A stretch of 23,286 bases of DNA, from contig JACKDM010000060.1 of NCBI GenBank assembly GCA_020633515.1, positions 1-23,286 of the forward strand. The letters are read 5' to 3'. Positions within the stretch are counted from its first letter, which is position 1. Each line of letters opens with the position of its first letter. The notes under the pieces are model-generated. The model ran no database searches. It worked only from the letters and a program-made list of their open reading frames with translations, and was not told where the DNA came from. Source of the stretch: Myxococcales bacterium. GTDB taxonomy: Bacteria > Myxococcota > Bradymonadia > UBA7976 > UBA1532. Made by a program: the position numbers and the translations under genes. Below are positions 1 to 18,230 of this stretch, piece by piece.

Positions 1-333
1 GTCAAAGCCTTCGTCGACACAGGGGGCGCACTCTCACGCGTCGGCGGGGAGATGGCCCGTCGGTTGAGACCGAAGCTGGGCCACCCGATCGGGCAACGCA
101 GGTTCACGACAGCGATTGGCACGTTCGACGGAGACACCTTCCGTTGCGATGTGACGCTGCTCGCTGAGACTGGCATGGACCTCAGCTTCGAGGTGACGCT
201 ACAACTCGTCGAGGAGTGGCCCGGTCCCCCCGTCCTGAGCTATCGCGAGGGGCTCGATCGCATCCGGATCGCGTTCGATCCGGGCAATGCTCCTGAAGAG
301 GCACGCATCTATTTCGGCCGCCTCTGGAGTTGA
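1..333 (+). CDS. Retropepsin-like (clan AA) aspartic protease-type protein, 5' truncated
   Basis: The frame is open from base 1, so the gene enters from the left edge; 110 residues are visible before TGA at 331-333. The first visible residues read VKAFVDTGGALSRVGG. This matches the hydrophobic-D-T-G-A-x-x-(S/T) active-site loop of retroviral-type aspartic proteases that act as dimers. The rest (FTTAIGTFDGDTF, then FEVTLQLVEEW) is compatible with the short beta-strands of such a domain. An internal ATG at 52 would delete the D-T-G motif, so it is unlikely to be the start. The gene converges on the thioesterase gene with a 12-bp gap. The family call rests on one motif and general length; the substrate is unknown. 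Confidence 0.5.
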   Translation, partial: VKAFVDTGGALSRVGGEMARRLRPKLGHPIGQRRFTTAIGTFDGDTFRCDVTLLAETGMDLSFEVTLQLVEEWPGPPVLSYREGLDRIRIAFDPGNAPEEARIYFGRLWS

Positions 334-345
334 CCCCGCCAGCGA

Positions 346-1164
346 CTACCCGTCGAACACCGCCACGAGCTGCTCCTCGAGCGCCGCGAGGCGGCCATCC
401 GGGCCGTAGAGCGCGCCGCGCAGGGTGGAGTAGCCATCGGCGGCGGTGACCGCCTCGCTCTGGAAGGCCCACCACGCCGCGGGGTCGATGACTTCGGGGA
501 CCTCGGCGAAGCTGACCGTCCAGGTGACCGTGCTCGCCGGGATCGGGCGCTTGGGCAGCACCATCACCGGCGCGGGCCAGGCGTCGAGCAGGCCGAGCAG
601 CGCGCCGTGGGGCGCGCCGGGCGTGGTGCGGTGGCGGACCCAGCCGGCGAGGCGGGCGGTGGTGGCGCCGGTGAAGGGGAGGTGGCGGCTCGCGAAGCGG
701 TACTCGAAGTGCTGGGTGAAGGTGGGGGTGATGCCTTCGAGGTAGGGCAGCGCGGGCAGGGTCTCGGGTGATGGCATCGCGGGCGCGGTGGGTGATGGCA
801 CCGTGATCTGCGAGGGGCGGGACTGGCCGAAGGCGGCGGTGACGCGGGCGCAGAGGGTGTCGCCCTGCCAGAGCTCGGCCTCGGCCTGGGTGAGCGCGCG
901 GCCGGCGCGGAGCACGCGGGCGGTGACGGTGGCGGGCGCGGGGCCGAGGGGGGCGAGGAGCGCGGCGTGTACGGCGCGGGGGGTGCGTTCGGGGGGGACG
1001 AGGCGGCGGGCGGCGTTGAGGCCGATGGCGGCGGGCAGGCCGCCGAACGCGGCGCGGCCTTGCATCCAGCCCTTGGGGATCTGGCCGGTGAGCGCGCCGG
1101 TGGGGTCGGGTTGCCAGTCGGCGAGGGCGGCGAAGTGATGGGTGGGGTCGAGGCTCGGGGTCAT
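346..1164 (-). CDS. Acyl-CoA thioesterase-like protein (double hotdog, TesB/4HBT_3 type)
   Basis: About 272 residues. The predicted role is hydrolysis of acyl-CoA thioesters in the cytoplasm. Two hotdog-like halves are visible. The first carries GWMQGRAAFGGLPAAIGL, corresponding to the N-terminal 'GG' helix of TesB-like proteins. The second has LLGLLDAWPAPVM, then ASTVTWTVSF, and ends with the typical DGYSTLRGALYGPDGRLAAL and a short VAVF strand. I chose the ATG at 1164 (MTPSLDP...) because GGAAG lies just upstream. The frame extends to 1260, but that extension runs through the palindromic repeat and reads as low-complexity protein. It is last in the minus-strand run DUF6918-tldD-pmbA, 130 bp after pmbA, and may be uncoupled from it by the hairpin at 1244-1286. 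The physiological acyl substrate cannot be read from the sequence. Confidence 0.8.
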   Translation of the reverse strand: MTPSLDPTHHFAALADWQPDPTGALTGQIPKGWMQGRAAFGGLPAAIGLNAARRLVPPERTPRAVHAALLAPLGPAPATVTARVLRAGRALTQAEAELWQGDTLCARVTAAFGQSRPSQITVPSPTAPAMPSPETLPALPYLEGITPTFTQHFEYRFASRHLPFTGATTARLAGWVRHRTTPGAPHGALLGLLDAWPAPVMVLPKRPIPASTVTWTVSFAEVPEVIDPAAWWAFQSEAVTAADGYSTLRGALYGPDGRLAALEEQLVAVFDG

Positions 1165-1215
1165 CGCTTCCGGTCGCTCGGTTCGGCCGCCGGCCGGCGG
1201 CGGGTGAGATCTGGC

Positions 1216-1289
1216 TTCGATGGCATCGACGGGGTGAGCGTGCGCCATCGATGGCATCAACGCGCGCCGTTCATGCCATCGATGGCATC
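1216..1289. repeat. Palindromic GATGGCATC element with long hairpin between pmbA and the thioesterase gene
   Basis: The 130-bp gap holds three copies of the GATGGCATC word. GCCATCGATGGCAT at 1244-1257 is the exact reverse complement of 1273-1286, giving 14-bp arms. Inside, after one C-C mismatch, AACG (1259-1262) pairs with CGTT (1268-1271) around a 5-nt loop. Each arm contains its own palindrome; 1273-1288 is the perfect ATGCCATCGATGGCAT. There is no T-tract, so a classic intrinsic terminator is doubtful. A REP-like element, an mRNA-stabilising stem or a protein/methylase site would all fit. The same word recurs in the gap at 19858-19918. Confidence 0.75.
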
Positions 1290-1294
1290 CCGCG

Positions 1295-2617
1295 CTACTC
1301 GCCGCCGAGCTGCAGGCCGTCGAAGACGGCGCTCGGGCAGCGGCTGGAGCGGTTCTTGTCGGGGTCGTCGCCGAGGGCTTCGAGCTGCTTCATGAGGTCG
1401 GCGAGGTTGCCGGCGAGGTTCATCTCGGCGACGGGCTCGGCGAGCTTGCCGTCTCGGATCATGCGGCCGGCGCAGCCGAAGCTGTATTCGCCGCTCGTCG
1501 AGTTGGAGTTGCCGCCGAGGAAGCGGTCGATGAAGACACCGTCGCCGACGCTGGCGATGAGGGCGTCGAGGCCCTTGTCGCCGAGCGCCCAGTCGAGGTC
1601 GTGGGTGCTGCCGCCGGTGGGTTCGACGCCCATCTTGCGGGCGTAGTACTGGTCGATGAGGTAGGTGCGGAGCACGCCGGCTTCGATGAGCGGGCGGCGG
1701 TGGGTGGCGAAGCCGTCGCCGTCCCAGAGGGTCGCGGCGAGGCCGCGGGGGCGGTGGGGGTCGTCGTGCAGGGTGAGCAGGGGGGATGCGATCTGTTCGC
1801 CGAGCTTGCCTTCCCAGAGGCTGCGGCGCTGCTGGAGCGCGGGGCCGGAGAGGGGGCCGAGGAAGGCGCCGAGGAGGCGGGGGAGCGCGCGGTTCTCGAC
1901 GACGACGCGGTAGCGGCCGGTCTTGATCCGGCCGGCGCCGAGCTGGTCGCGGGCCTTCTGGCGGGCGACGCGGGCGATGGCTTCCGGGGCGTCGAGGTCT
2001 TCTCGGTGGCGGCAGTAGCTGTAGGACCATCCCATCGGGCGGCGGTCGTCTTGGTCCTTGACGGTGATCATGACCGAGTAGCCGGTGGTGGTGGCTTCGC
2101 GGACGCCTTCGAAGCCGTTGGTGTGGACGCGGGCGCTCCTGCCATGGCTGTCGCCGACGGAGCTGGCGACGGAGACGATGGGGAGGTCGTCGTCGCCGTC
2201 GCGGGCGAGGGCTTCGAGCTCGGCGGCGAGCGCGCGGCGGTCTTCGCCGCTGACGTCGTGCCATTTGGGGTCGGCGAGGTCGAGGTCGATGTCGGCGCGG
2301 CCGGCGTAGCGGCTGGGGTCGGGCAGACCGCGGTGGGGGTCGGGTTCGAGGAGGCGGGTGTTCTGCACGGCCTCGGCGATGAAGGCGTCGATGGCTTCGG
2401 GGCGGAGGTCGTTGGTCGAGGACGCGCTGTAGCGGCCGTCGACGTAGACCTCGACCGAGAGCGATCGGCGGGTGCGTTCCTGGACGCGTTCGACGCGGCC
2501 GTCGCGCCATTCGATGTCGACGCCGCGGGAGCGGCTGACGGAGATGGCGGCTTCGTCGGCGCCGTGGCGGCGGGCGAGCTTGGCGGCGTCGTGGGCCGCG
2601 GTGAGGAGGTCGGTCAT
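1295..2617 (-). CDS. pmbA: TldE/PmbA, non-catalytic partner of the TldD metalloprotease
   Basis: 440 residues, normal for the family. In Escherichia coli TldD and TldE form a heterodimeric cytoplasmic protease that trims unstructured peptides, such as the microcin B17 leader and CcdA. TldE supplies the substrate tunnel but no metal site. No HExxxH motif is present here. Family hallmarks are the N-terminal RHGADEAAISVSRSRGVDIE strand, DQYYARKMG with EPTGGSTHD (TldD/TldE core), and the end segment YSFGCAGRMIRDGKL then EMNLAGNLADLMK. A GTG at 2620 precedes the ATG at 2617. I take the ATG because GAGGGAG is better spaced from it. The ATG shares its A with the tldD TGA stop, so the two genes are translationally coupled, which fits the obligate heterodimer. 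Confidence 0.92.
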   Translation of the reverse strand: MTDLLTAAHDAAKLARRHGADEAAISVSRSRGVDIEWRDGRVERVQERTRRSLSVEVYVDGRYSASSTNDLRPEAIDAFIAEAVQNTRLLEPDPHRGLPDPSRYAGRADIDLDLADPKWHDVSGEDRRALAAELEALARDGDDDLPIVSVASSVGDSHGRSARVHTNGFEGVREATTTGYSVMITVKDQDDRRPMGWSYSYCRHREDLDAPEAIARVARQKARDQLGAGRIKTGRYRVVVENRALPRLLGAFLGPLSGPALQQRRSLWEGKLGEQIASPLLTLHDDPHRPRGLAATLWDGDGFATHRRPLIEAGVLRTYLIDQYYARKMGVEPTGGSTHDLDWALGDKGLDALIASVGDGVFIDRFLGGNSNSTSGEYSFGCAGRMIRDGKLAEPVAEMNLAGNLADLMKQLEALGDDPDKNRSSRCPSAVFDGLQLGGE

Positions 2618-4071
2618 CACGCTCCCTCGTTGACGCCACCGACGGTGATGGCTTTGACGCGCACGGTGGGCATGCCGAGCGAGACGGGGACGCTCTGGCC
2701 GTCCTTGCCGCAGGTCCAGCCGCCTTCGTCGAAGGCGAAGTCGTCGCCGACCATGTCGGTGTCGGCGAGGACCTGCGGGCCGTTGCCGATGATGTTGGTG
2801 TCTTTGATGGGTCGGGTGAGCTTGCCGTCTTCGATGAGATAGCCGGTCTTGATGTAGAAGGTGAAGTCGCCGGCGCCGATCATGACCTGGCCGTTGGTGA
2901 AGGTCTCGGCGTAGACGCCCTTCTTGACGCTCGCGATGATCTCTTGGGGGTCGTGGGGGCCGGGGAGCATGTAGGTGTTGCGCATGCGGGGCACGGGCGG
3001 GTGGCGGAAGCTCTCGCGGCGGCCGTTGCCGGTGGGTTCGACCTTGTAGTGGGCGGCGCTGATCCGGTCGTGCATGTAGGTGCGGAGGGTGCCTTCTTCG
3101 ACGAGCACGGTGCGTTGGCCGAGGGTGCCTTCGTCGTCGACGTTGATGGCGCCGCGGGTGTGGGGGCGGGTGCCGTCGTCGATGATGGTGACCTCTTTGG
3201 GTGCGATGACCTTGCCGAGCTTGTCGCTGTAGACGGAGATGCCTTTGCGGTTGAAGTCGGCCTCCATGCCATGGCCGATGGCTTCGTGGAGGAGGATGCC
3301 GGAGGAGCCGGCGGCGAGGACGACGGGGAAGGTGCCGGCGGGGGCGGGGGCGGCGTCGAAGAGGAAGGTGGTGCGCTCGACGACCTGGTCGGTGAGGTGG
3401 TCGATGCGGGCGTCGGTGAAGAACTCGAAGCCTTCGCGGCCGGCGAGGTTCATGAAGTTGCTCTCGCGCCGGCTGCCGTGTTCGGCGGTGGCGGAGACGG
3501 TCATGCGGGTCATGGGCTGGCGGTCGAAGCTCATCTGGCCGGTGGAGTCGACGACGAGGATGGCGCCTTCGCTGTCGGCGAAGCCGACCTGGACCTTGAC
3601 GATGCGGGGGTCGCGGGCGAAGACGCCTTGGTTGATGCGGGTGAGGATGGGCATCTTGTCGGCGACGCCGATGCCGGTCCAGGGCTTCTTGACGGGGTAG
3701 CGGTCGGGGAGCGGCTGGGCGCTGAACGCCGTGGGGGCGTCGCGGGCGGGGCCGTCGGCGACGACGGCGGCGATGGCGGCGGCGTCGGCGACGGCCTGGC
3801 GGGTGAGCTCTTCGGTGTAGGCGTAGCCGGTCTGGTCGCCGCGGACGACGCGGACGCCGACGCCGAGCGAGACGGAGCTGTAGGCGCGGTTGACGGCGCC
3901 GTCTTCGAGGCCGAGGTGGTGGGTGATGCTGTGTTCGAAGTAGAGCTCGGCCCAGTCGGCGCCGCGGGAGAGGGCCTTGTCGAAGGCTGCCCGCAGCATC
4001 GCCTGGTCGACGCCGAATCGGCCGAAGTAGGCGAGGCCATCCTGGGCTTCGGTGCCTTCGACGGGGGTCAT
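2617..4071 (-). CDS. tldD: TldD, zinc metalloprotease subunit
   Basis: 484 residues, close to the usual length. This is the catalytic half of the TldD/TldE protease that degrades modified or unfolded peptides in the cytoplasm. The HExxxH zinc motif reads HEAIGHGMEADFNRKG with His262, Glu263 and His267. The C-terminal Cys of the GGWTCGKDGQ motif is residue 454, in the position of the third metal ligand known in the family. An ideal AGGAGAG ribosome site lies 5-6 nt before the ATG at 4071. Upstream, the DUF6918-like gene ends 16 bp away; downstream it overlaps pmbA by one base. All key residues are intact and no frameshift is seen. Peptide substrates cannot be predicted: no RiPP or toxin-antitoxin gene is visible in the window. 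Confidence 0.95.
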   Translation of the reverse strand: MTPVEGTEAQDGLAYFGRFGVDQAMLRAAFDKALSRGADWAELYFEHSITHHLGLEDGAVNRAYSSVSLGVGVRVVRGDQTGYAYTEELTRQAVADAAAIAAVVADGPARDAPTAFSAQPLPDRYPVKKPWTGIGVADKMPILTRINQGVFARDPRIVKVQVGFADSEGAILVVDSTGQMSFDRQPMTRMTVSATAEHGSRRESNFMNLAGREGFEFFTDARIDHLTDQVVERTTFLFDAAPAPAGTFPVVLAAGSSGILLHEAIGHGMEADFNRKGISVYSDKLGKVIAPKEVTIIDDGTRPHTRGAINVDDEGTLGQRTVLVEEGTLRTYMHDRISAAHYKVEPTGNGRRESFRHPPVPRMRNTYMLPGPHDPQEIIASVKKGVYAETFTNGQVMIGAGDFTFYIKTGYLIEDGKLTRPIKDTNIIGNGPQVLADTDMVGDDFAFDEGGWTCGKDGQSVPVSLGMPTVRVKAITVGGVNEGA

Positions 4072-4087
4072 GGGTCTCTCCTGGTGT

Positions 4088-4528
4088 CTACAAGCCGTGC
4101 TTTTGGAGCATGGCGGCGATGCGGGGCATGGCGTCGGCGACCTGTCGTTGGCCTTGGGGGCGCAGCTTCTTGTAGGCCTTGACGAGCGTCGCGTGGCGGC
4201 TCCGATCGGCGCGCTGATCAGTGATGCGCAAGAGGGCGTCGGCGATGCGGTCGGCGTGTTCGACGAGGTAGGTGCGGAGGTCGCCGGCGGCGGCGCGGTG
4301 CTCGGCGTAGAAGGGTTCGAGTTCGGTGACGAAGTCGTCGAGGAGGATGTCGACGACGTCGGGGATGATGCCCTTTTTGAAGGTGGTGACGGTCTTGAAG
4401 GCGGCTTTGATGGCGAGGCCGCTGACGCCTTTTTTGTCGGCGACTTCGGCTTGGATGATCTGTTCGCAGTCGCGGATGACGGTGGGGCGGGTGTCGGGGG
4501 CGAGGAGGGCGTCTTTGAGGGTGGGCAC
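4088..4528 (-). CDS. Conserved alpha-helical protein, DUF6918-like
   Basis: 146 residues from the chosen GTG. I recognise the pattern of a small conserved family (DUF6918, from memory) seen in Actinobacteria and Myxococcota. It runs TLKDALLAP at the N-terminus, then EVADKKGVSGLAIKAAFKTV, a helix IIPDVVDILLDDFVTELEPF, and a C-terminal LVKAYKKLRPQGQRQVADAM. No enzymatic motif, signal peptide or membrane segment is seen; the function is unknown. The frame also opens at an ATG at 4594, but that extension is Pro-rich, lacks a ribosome site and is not expected for the family. GTG at 4528 has AAGGA (4538-4542) 9 nt upstream. The stop lies 16 bp before tldD, so it is probably the first gene of the tldD-pmbA operon. 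Confidence 0.7.
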   Translation of the reverse strand: MPTLKDALLAPDTRPTVIRDCEQIIQAEVADKKGVSGLAIKAAFKTVTTFKKGIIPDVVDILLDDFVTELEPFYAEHRAAAGDLRTYLVEHADRIADALLRITDQRADRSRHATLVKAYKKLRPQGQRQVADAMPRIAAMLQKHGL

Positions 4529-4674
4529 GGCGCGGGGTCCTTGGGGGTCGTGGGGGTCGGGGGAGGGTTCTACCCGGTTCGGGGGTGTTTGCATCTGTTT
4601 GGGGTGGGGGCGGGCGGCGGTGAGGCGGGGCGGGCGGGGCGGGCAGTTGGGCAGCGTGCGGCCGGGCGGGGTGC

Positions 4675-4798
4675 GGGCGTCGGGTGGGCGGGGCGGGCGT
4701 CACGGGTCGATCGAGCGCATCGCCGGGGGCTCTGACAAAAGCGCTCGATCGACCCGGCGCCGGCCCGCGTGGCTCGGTCGGGGGGCTGGGGGCGTCCG
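4675..4798. repeat. Direct repeat unit, copy 1, with 15-bp inverted repeat
   Basis: The unit starts GGGCGTCGGGTGGGCGG and ends GGGGGCGTCCG. Inside it, GGGTCGATCGAGCGC (4704-4718) is exactly complementary to GCGCTCGATCGACCC (4741-4755) across a 22-nt loop containing CGCCGGGGGCTC. A second palindrome, GGCGCCGGC, follows the right arm. The copy at 4844 has the same stem with a changed loop. No T-tract follows the stem on either strand. Confidence 0.8.
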
Positions 4799-4843
4799 AG
4801 GGTGGGTGGGGGGAGCGCGGGGCGGTGCTGGGGCCGGGGTGTA

Positions 4844-4968
4844 GGGCGTCGGGTGGGCGGGGGGCCGTCACCGGGTCGATCGAGCGCACTCGCCGGGGGC
4901 TTCGAACAAAGCGCTCGATCGACCCCGGCGCCGGCCCGCGTGCTCGGTCGGGGGGTTGGGGGCGTCCG
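4844..4968. repeat. Direct repeat unit, copy 2, with 15-bp inverted repeat
   Basis: This is a second copy, 169-170 bp to the right of copy 1, separated from it by about 45 bp of unrelated G-rich DNA. The stem arms 4873-4887 and 4911-4925 are base-for-base identical to copy 1. The loop differs by small indels (CACTCGCC against CATCGCC, TTCGAACAAA against TCTGACAAAA). Conservation of the arms with drift in the loop suggests selection on the fold or on the TCGATCGA core. Confidence 0.8.
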
Positions 4969-5001
4969 TGGAGGTGTGGAAAGGGTGCGGGGCGAGTGGG
5001 A

Positions 5002-5346
5002 TCAGCGGGAGGCAGCGGCGGCGCCGTCGAGGGTGGTGGGGTCGGGGGCGGTGGCGGTGGGGGGTTCGCTGGCGGGGCGGGGGATGTGGAGGGTGGCGCC
5101 GCCGGGCGTGGGGGTGAGGTGGATGCCGCGGAGGTCGGCTTCGCGCATGGGGCGGGTGAGGCGCATGCGGAGGGTGGTGGTGTCGGGGTGGAGCTTGCTG
5201 GGGAAGACGGCGCTGCGCACGAGGAGGCGGTCGTACCACATGGGCCAGCGGCGCTCGGTGACGAGGGGGGCGATGTGCACGACGAGGACGCCGCCGTCTT
5301 CGTCGAGGCTGGGGCGGAGGGTGAGGGCGTCGGTGGGGCCGTGCAC
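5002..5346 (-). CDS. Small beta domain (AMIN-like?), probably the detached C-terminus of the OmpA protein
   Basis: The first available start is GTG at 5346 (114 residues), but coding-like sequence continues upstream in frame (RLDAIDFAARSDALDLTLR) with no start codon before a stop at 5539-5541. The domain alternates hydrophobic strands: LRPSLDEDGGVLVVHIAP, LLVRSAVFPSKLHPDTTTL, RMRLTRPM, then HLTPTPGGATLHIPRP and a short Pro/Ala tail. This resembles periplasmic AMIN-type domains that bind cell-wall or secretin partners, but the match is by eye only. The upstream 250 bp read as an Ala/Glu/Pro linker only if several single-base shifts are corrected (see 5347-5660). I therefore infer that this is the 3' end of the OmpA-type gene rather than an independent gene. 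Confidence 0.5.
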   Translation of the reverse strand: MHGPTDALTLRPSLDEDGGVLVVHIAPLVTERRWPMWYDRLLVRSAVFPSKLHPDTTTLRMRLTRPMREADLRGIHLTPTPGGATLHIPRPASEPPTATAPDPTTLDGAAAASR

Positions 5347-5603
5347 GCGGAGGGTGAGGTCGAGGGCGTCGGAGCGGGCGGCGAAGTCGATGGCGTCGAG
5401 GCGGGGGCGTCGCTGGCGGGGTGGCGGCGGCCTTGCGGGTGGGGGCGCGGGGGGCGGCGGGGTGGGTGGGGTCGTCGATGACCTCGGCGGGGCGTCGTCG
5501 GTGGGTCGGCGATCTCGATCGCGGGGGCGTCGGCGGGCTCAGCGGGCTCCAGCGGGCTCAGGCGGGCTCAGCGGGCTCGGCGTGCTCGGCGGCCGCGGCG
5601 GGT

Positions 5604-16960
<11,357 letters not shown>

Positions 16961-17995
16961 GTCGGGGTCGAGCGCGCCGATGAGGCCGTCGCCGTCGGTG
17001 TCGACGTCGCCGGCGGGCTCGGCGGCGTCGCCGACGCCATCGTCGTCGCTGTCGGCGTCGCGCGGATCGGTGCCGAGCGCGTCCTCTTCGTCGTCGGTCA
17101 GGCCGTCGTTGTCGTTGTCATCGTCGCAGAGGTCGCCGATGCCATCGGCGTCGAGGTCGGTCTGGTCGGGGTTGGGCACGCCGGCGCAGTTGTCGTCGCT
17201 GTTGCAGATGGTGTCTTCGTCGCTGTCGAGGCAGCCGCCGCCAACAGAGCGGTTGAGCACGAGCAGCGCGTAGCTCTGCGCCGAGTATTCGTTCCACTGC
17301 CCGCCGGGCGAGACGAAGAAGCCGGCGGCGTTCTGGTAGCTCATCAGGGTGTAGGCATAGTCGAAGTACCAGCGCGGCCGCTCGCGCTCGTCGGCGTAGT
17401 AGCCGGGTCCTTCGAGGCCCCACTTGACGCGCGGCGCGAGCGCGGGGTCGACGTGCAGGAGGCGGGCGGCGAGCGCGGGCGCGGCGGCGGGGTCGAGGGT
17501 GCCGAGCTCGTCGATGGTGACCGCGCCCTCGATGGGTTCGATGCCCATGTCTTCGAGGAAGGCATATGCCTTCGCCGACGACCACATGTAATACATGTAC
17601 GAGATCGCCCAGCCGCCGGCGGCCTGGGCGTGGGTGGCATAGTTGTAGCGGTTCTTCAGCCAGCGCAGGAAGCGCTGCACCCACTCGTCGTTGATGTCAC
17701 CGCCGCCGGCGAGCTGGATCCAGAGCGCCGAGGCGGTCTGCTGCATCGAGCTGGCCCCGCCCTCGTAGCCGAGCCCGCGCTCGAACTGATCGAGGGGCGC
17801 GTCCTGGCGGGCGTTGCGCTGGTAGGAGGCGCGGGTGAGCGCGGTCATCTCGTCGAGGCGCGCGAGCCGCGCCGGGTCGCCGCCCTCGCCGCGGATGTAG
17901 ACCGCGCGGGCGGCGAGCAGGCCGGAGACGACGAGCTGGGTGGTCGAGGTGTCGAGGCTGTTGGGCGAGGCGCGGAGCGGCGCTCGGGGAGCCAT

Positions 17996-18230
17996 TGGCA
18001 GCAGCGGTCGATGGCACCGGCCGCTCCGCGGGCGCGGGTGTCAGGCGCACGAGTATGGTCGCCGCGCACATCACCCGACCGACACCCACCGGTCTCGTGC
18101 GGATGATGACAGGCCGAACGACCGCCGACGGACCGTCGCCGCGGCAGGGTCGGGGCAAACGTCGCGACTTGTAAGCATCGCGCGCTTCGCGCTACACCCC
18201 CCGCCGGCACCACGACCGGCCGAGGCCACC
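17996..18230. promoter_or_regulatory. Divergent intergenic region between the giant TSP3 gene and phoD
   Basis: About 235 bp, less G/C-saturated than its surroundings. It should contain the promoters of both divergent genes and, probably, the lost 5' end of the TSP3 gene (frames on the minus strand just above 17995 look partly coding). Towards phoD it holds ACTTGTAAGCATCGCG (about 18166-18181) and a short GCGCGCTTCGCGC inverted repeat. GAGG at 18222-18225 lies 5 nt before the phoD GTG. I cannot assign -35/-10 boxes with confidence. Confidence 0.35.

Larger units (their letters stand above)
4529..5001. other. Non-coding G-rich interval with duplicated structured unit
   Basis: No convincing gene is seen here; open frames in it are Gly/Ala/Arg/Pro low-complexity shadows. 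On the + strand it is strikingly G-rich, with many runs of 3-6 G around 4595-4680, 4778-4840 and 4945-5000. These could form G-quadruplexes on that strand or in DNA. It contains two copies of a 124-bp unit described separately. It lies between two minus-strand reading frames, so it is both downstream of the 5002-5346 frame and upstream of the DUF6918-tldD operon, where the operon promoter should lie. I could not identify a confident -35/-10 pair. Confidence 0.5.

Noticed and set aside
1165..1260. A longer start for the thioesterase at 1260
   Set aside because: The extension translates the palindromic repeat and has no recognisable domain; ATG 1164 has GGAAG upstream.
1601..4182. Long + strand frames opposite pmbA and tldD (1601-2842 and 2944-4182)
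   Set aside because: They are Gly/Ala/Val/Asp-rich shadows; the opposite strand encodes intact TldE and TldD with catalytic motifs, ribosome sites and coupled stops.
4704..4755. An intrinsic terminator or transposon end at the 15-bp inverted repeats
   Set aside because: No T-tract follows the stem on either strand, no transposase frame lies between or next to the copies, and no target duplication is seen.
4684..5239. Small open frames on both strands across the G-rich duplicated interval
   Set aside because: They are Gly/Arg/Pro low-complexity with no ribosome site and follow only the base composition.
17940..18230. An N-terminal extension of PhoD from ATG 17940
   Set aside because: It is Arg-rich, has no family similarity, overlaps the divergent gene and would bury the Tat-type signal; GTG 18231 has a ribosome site.
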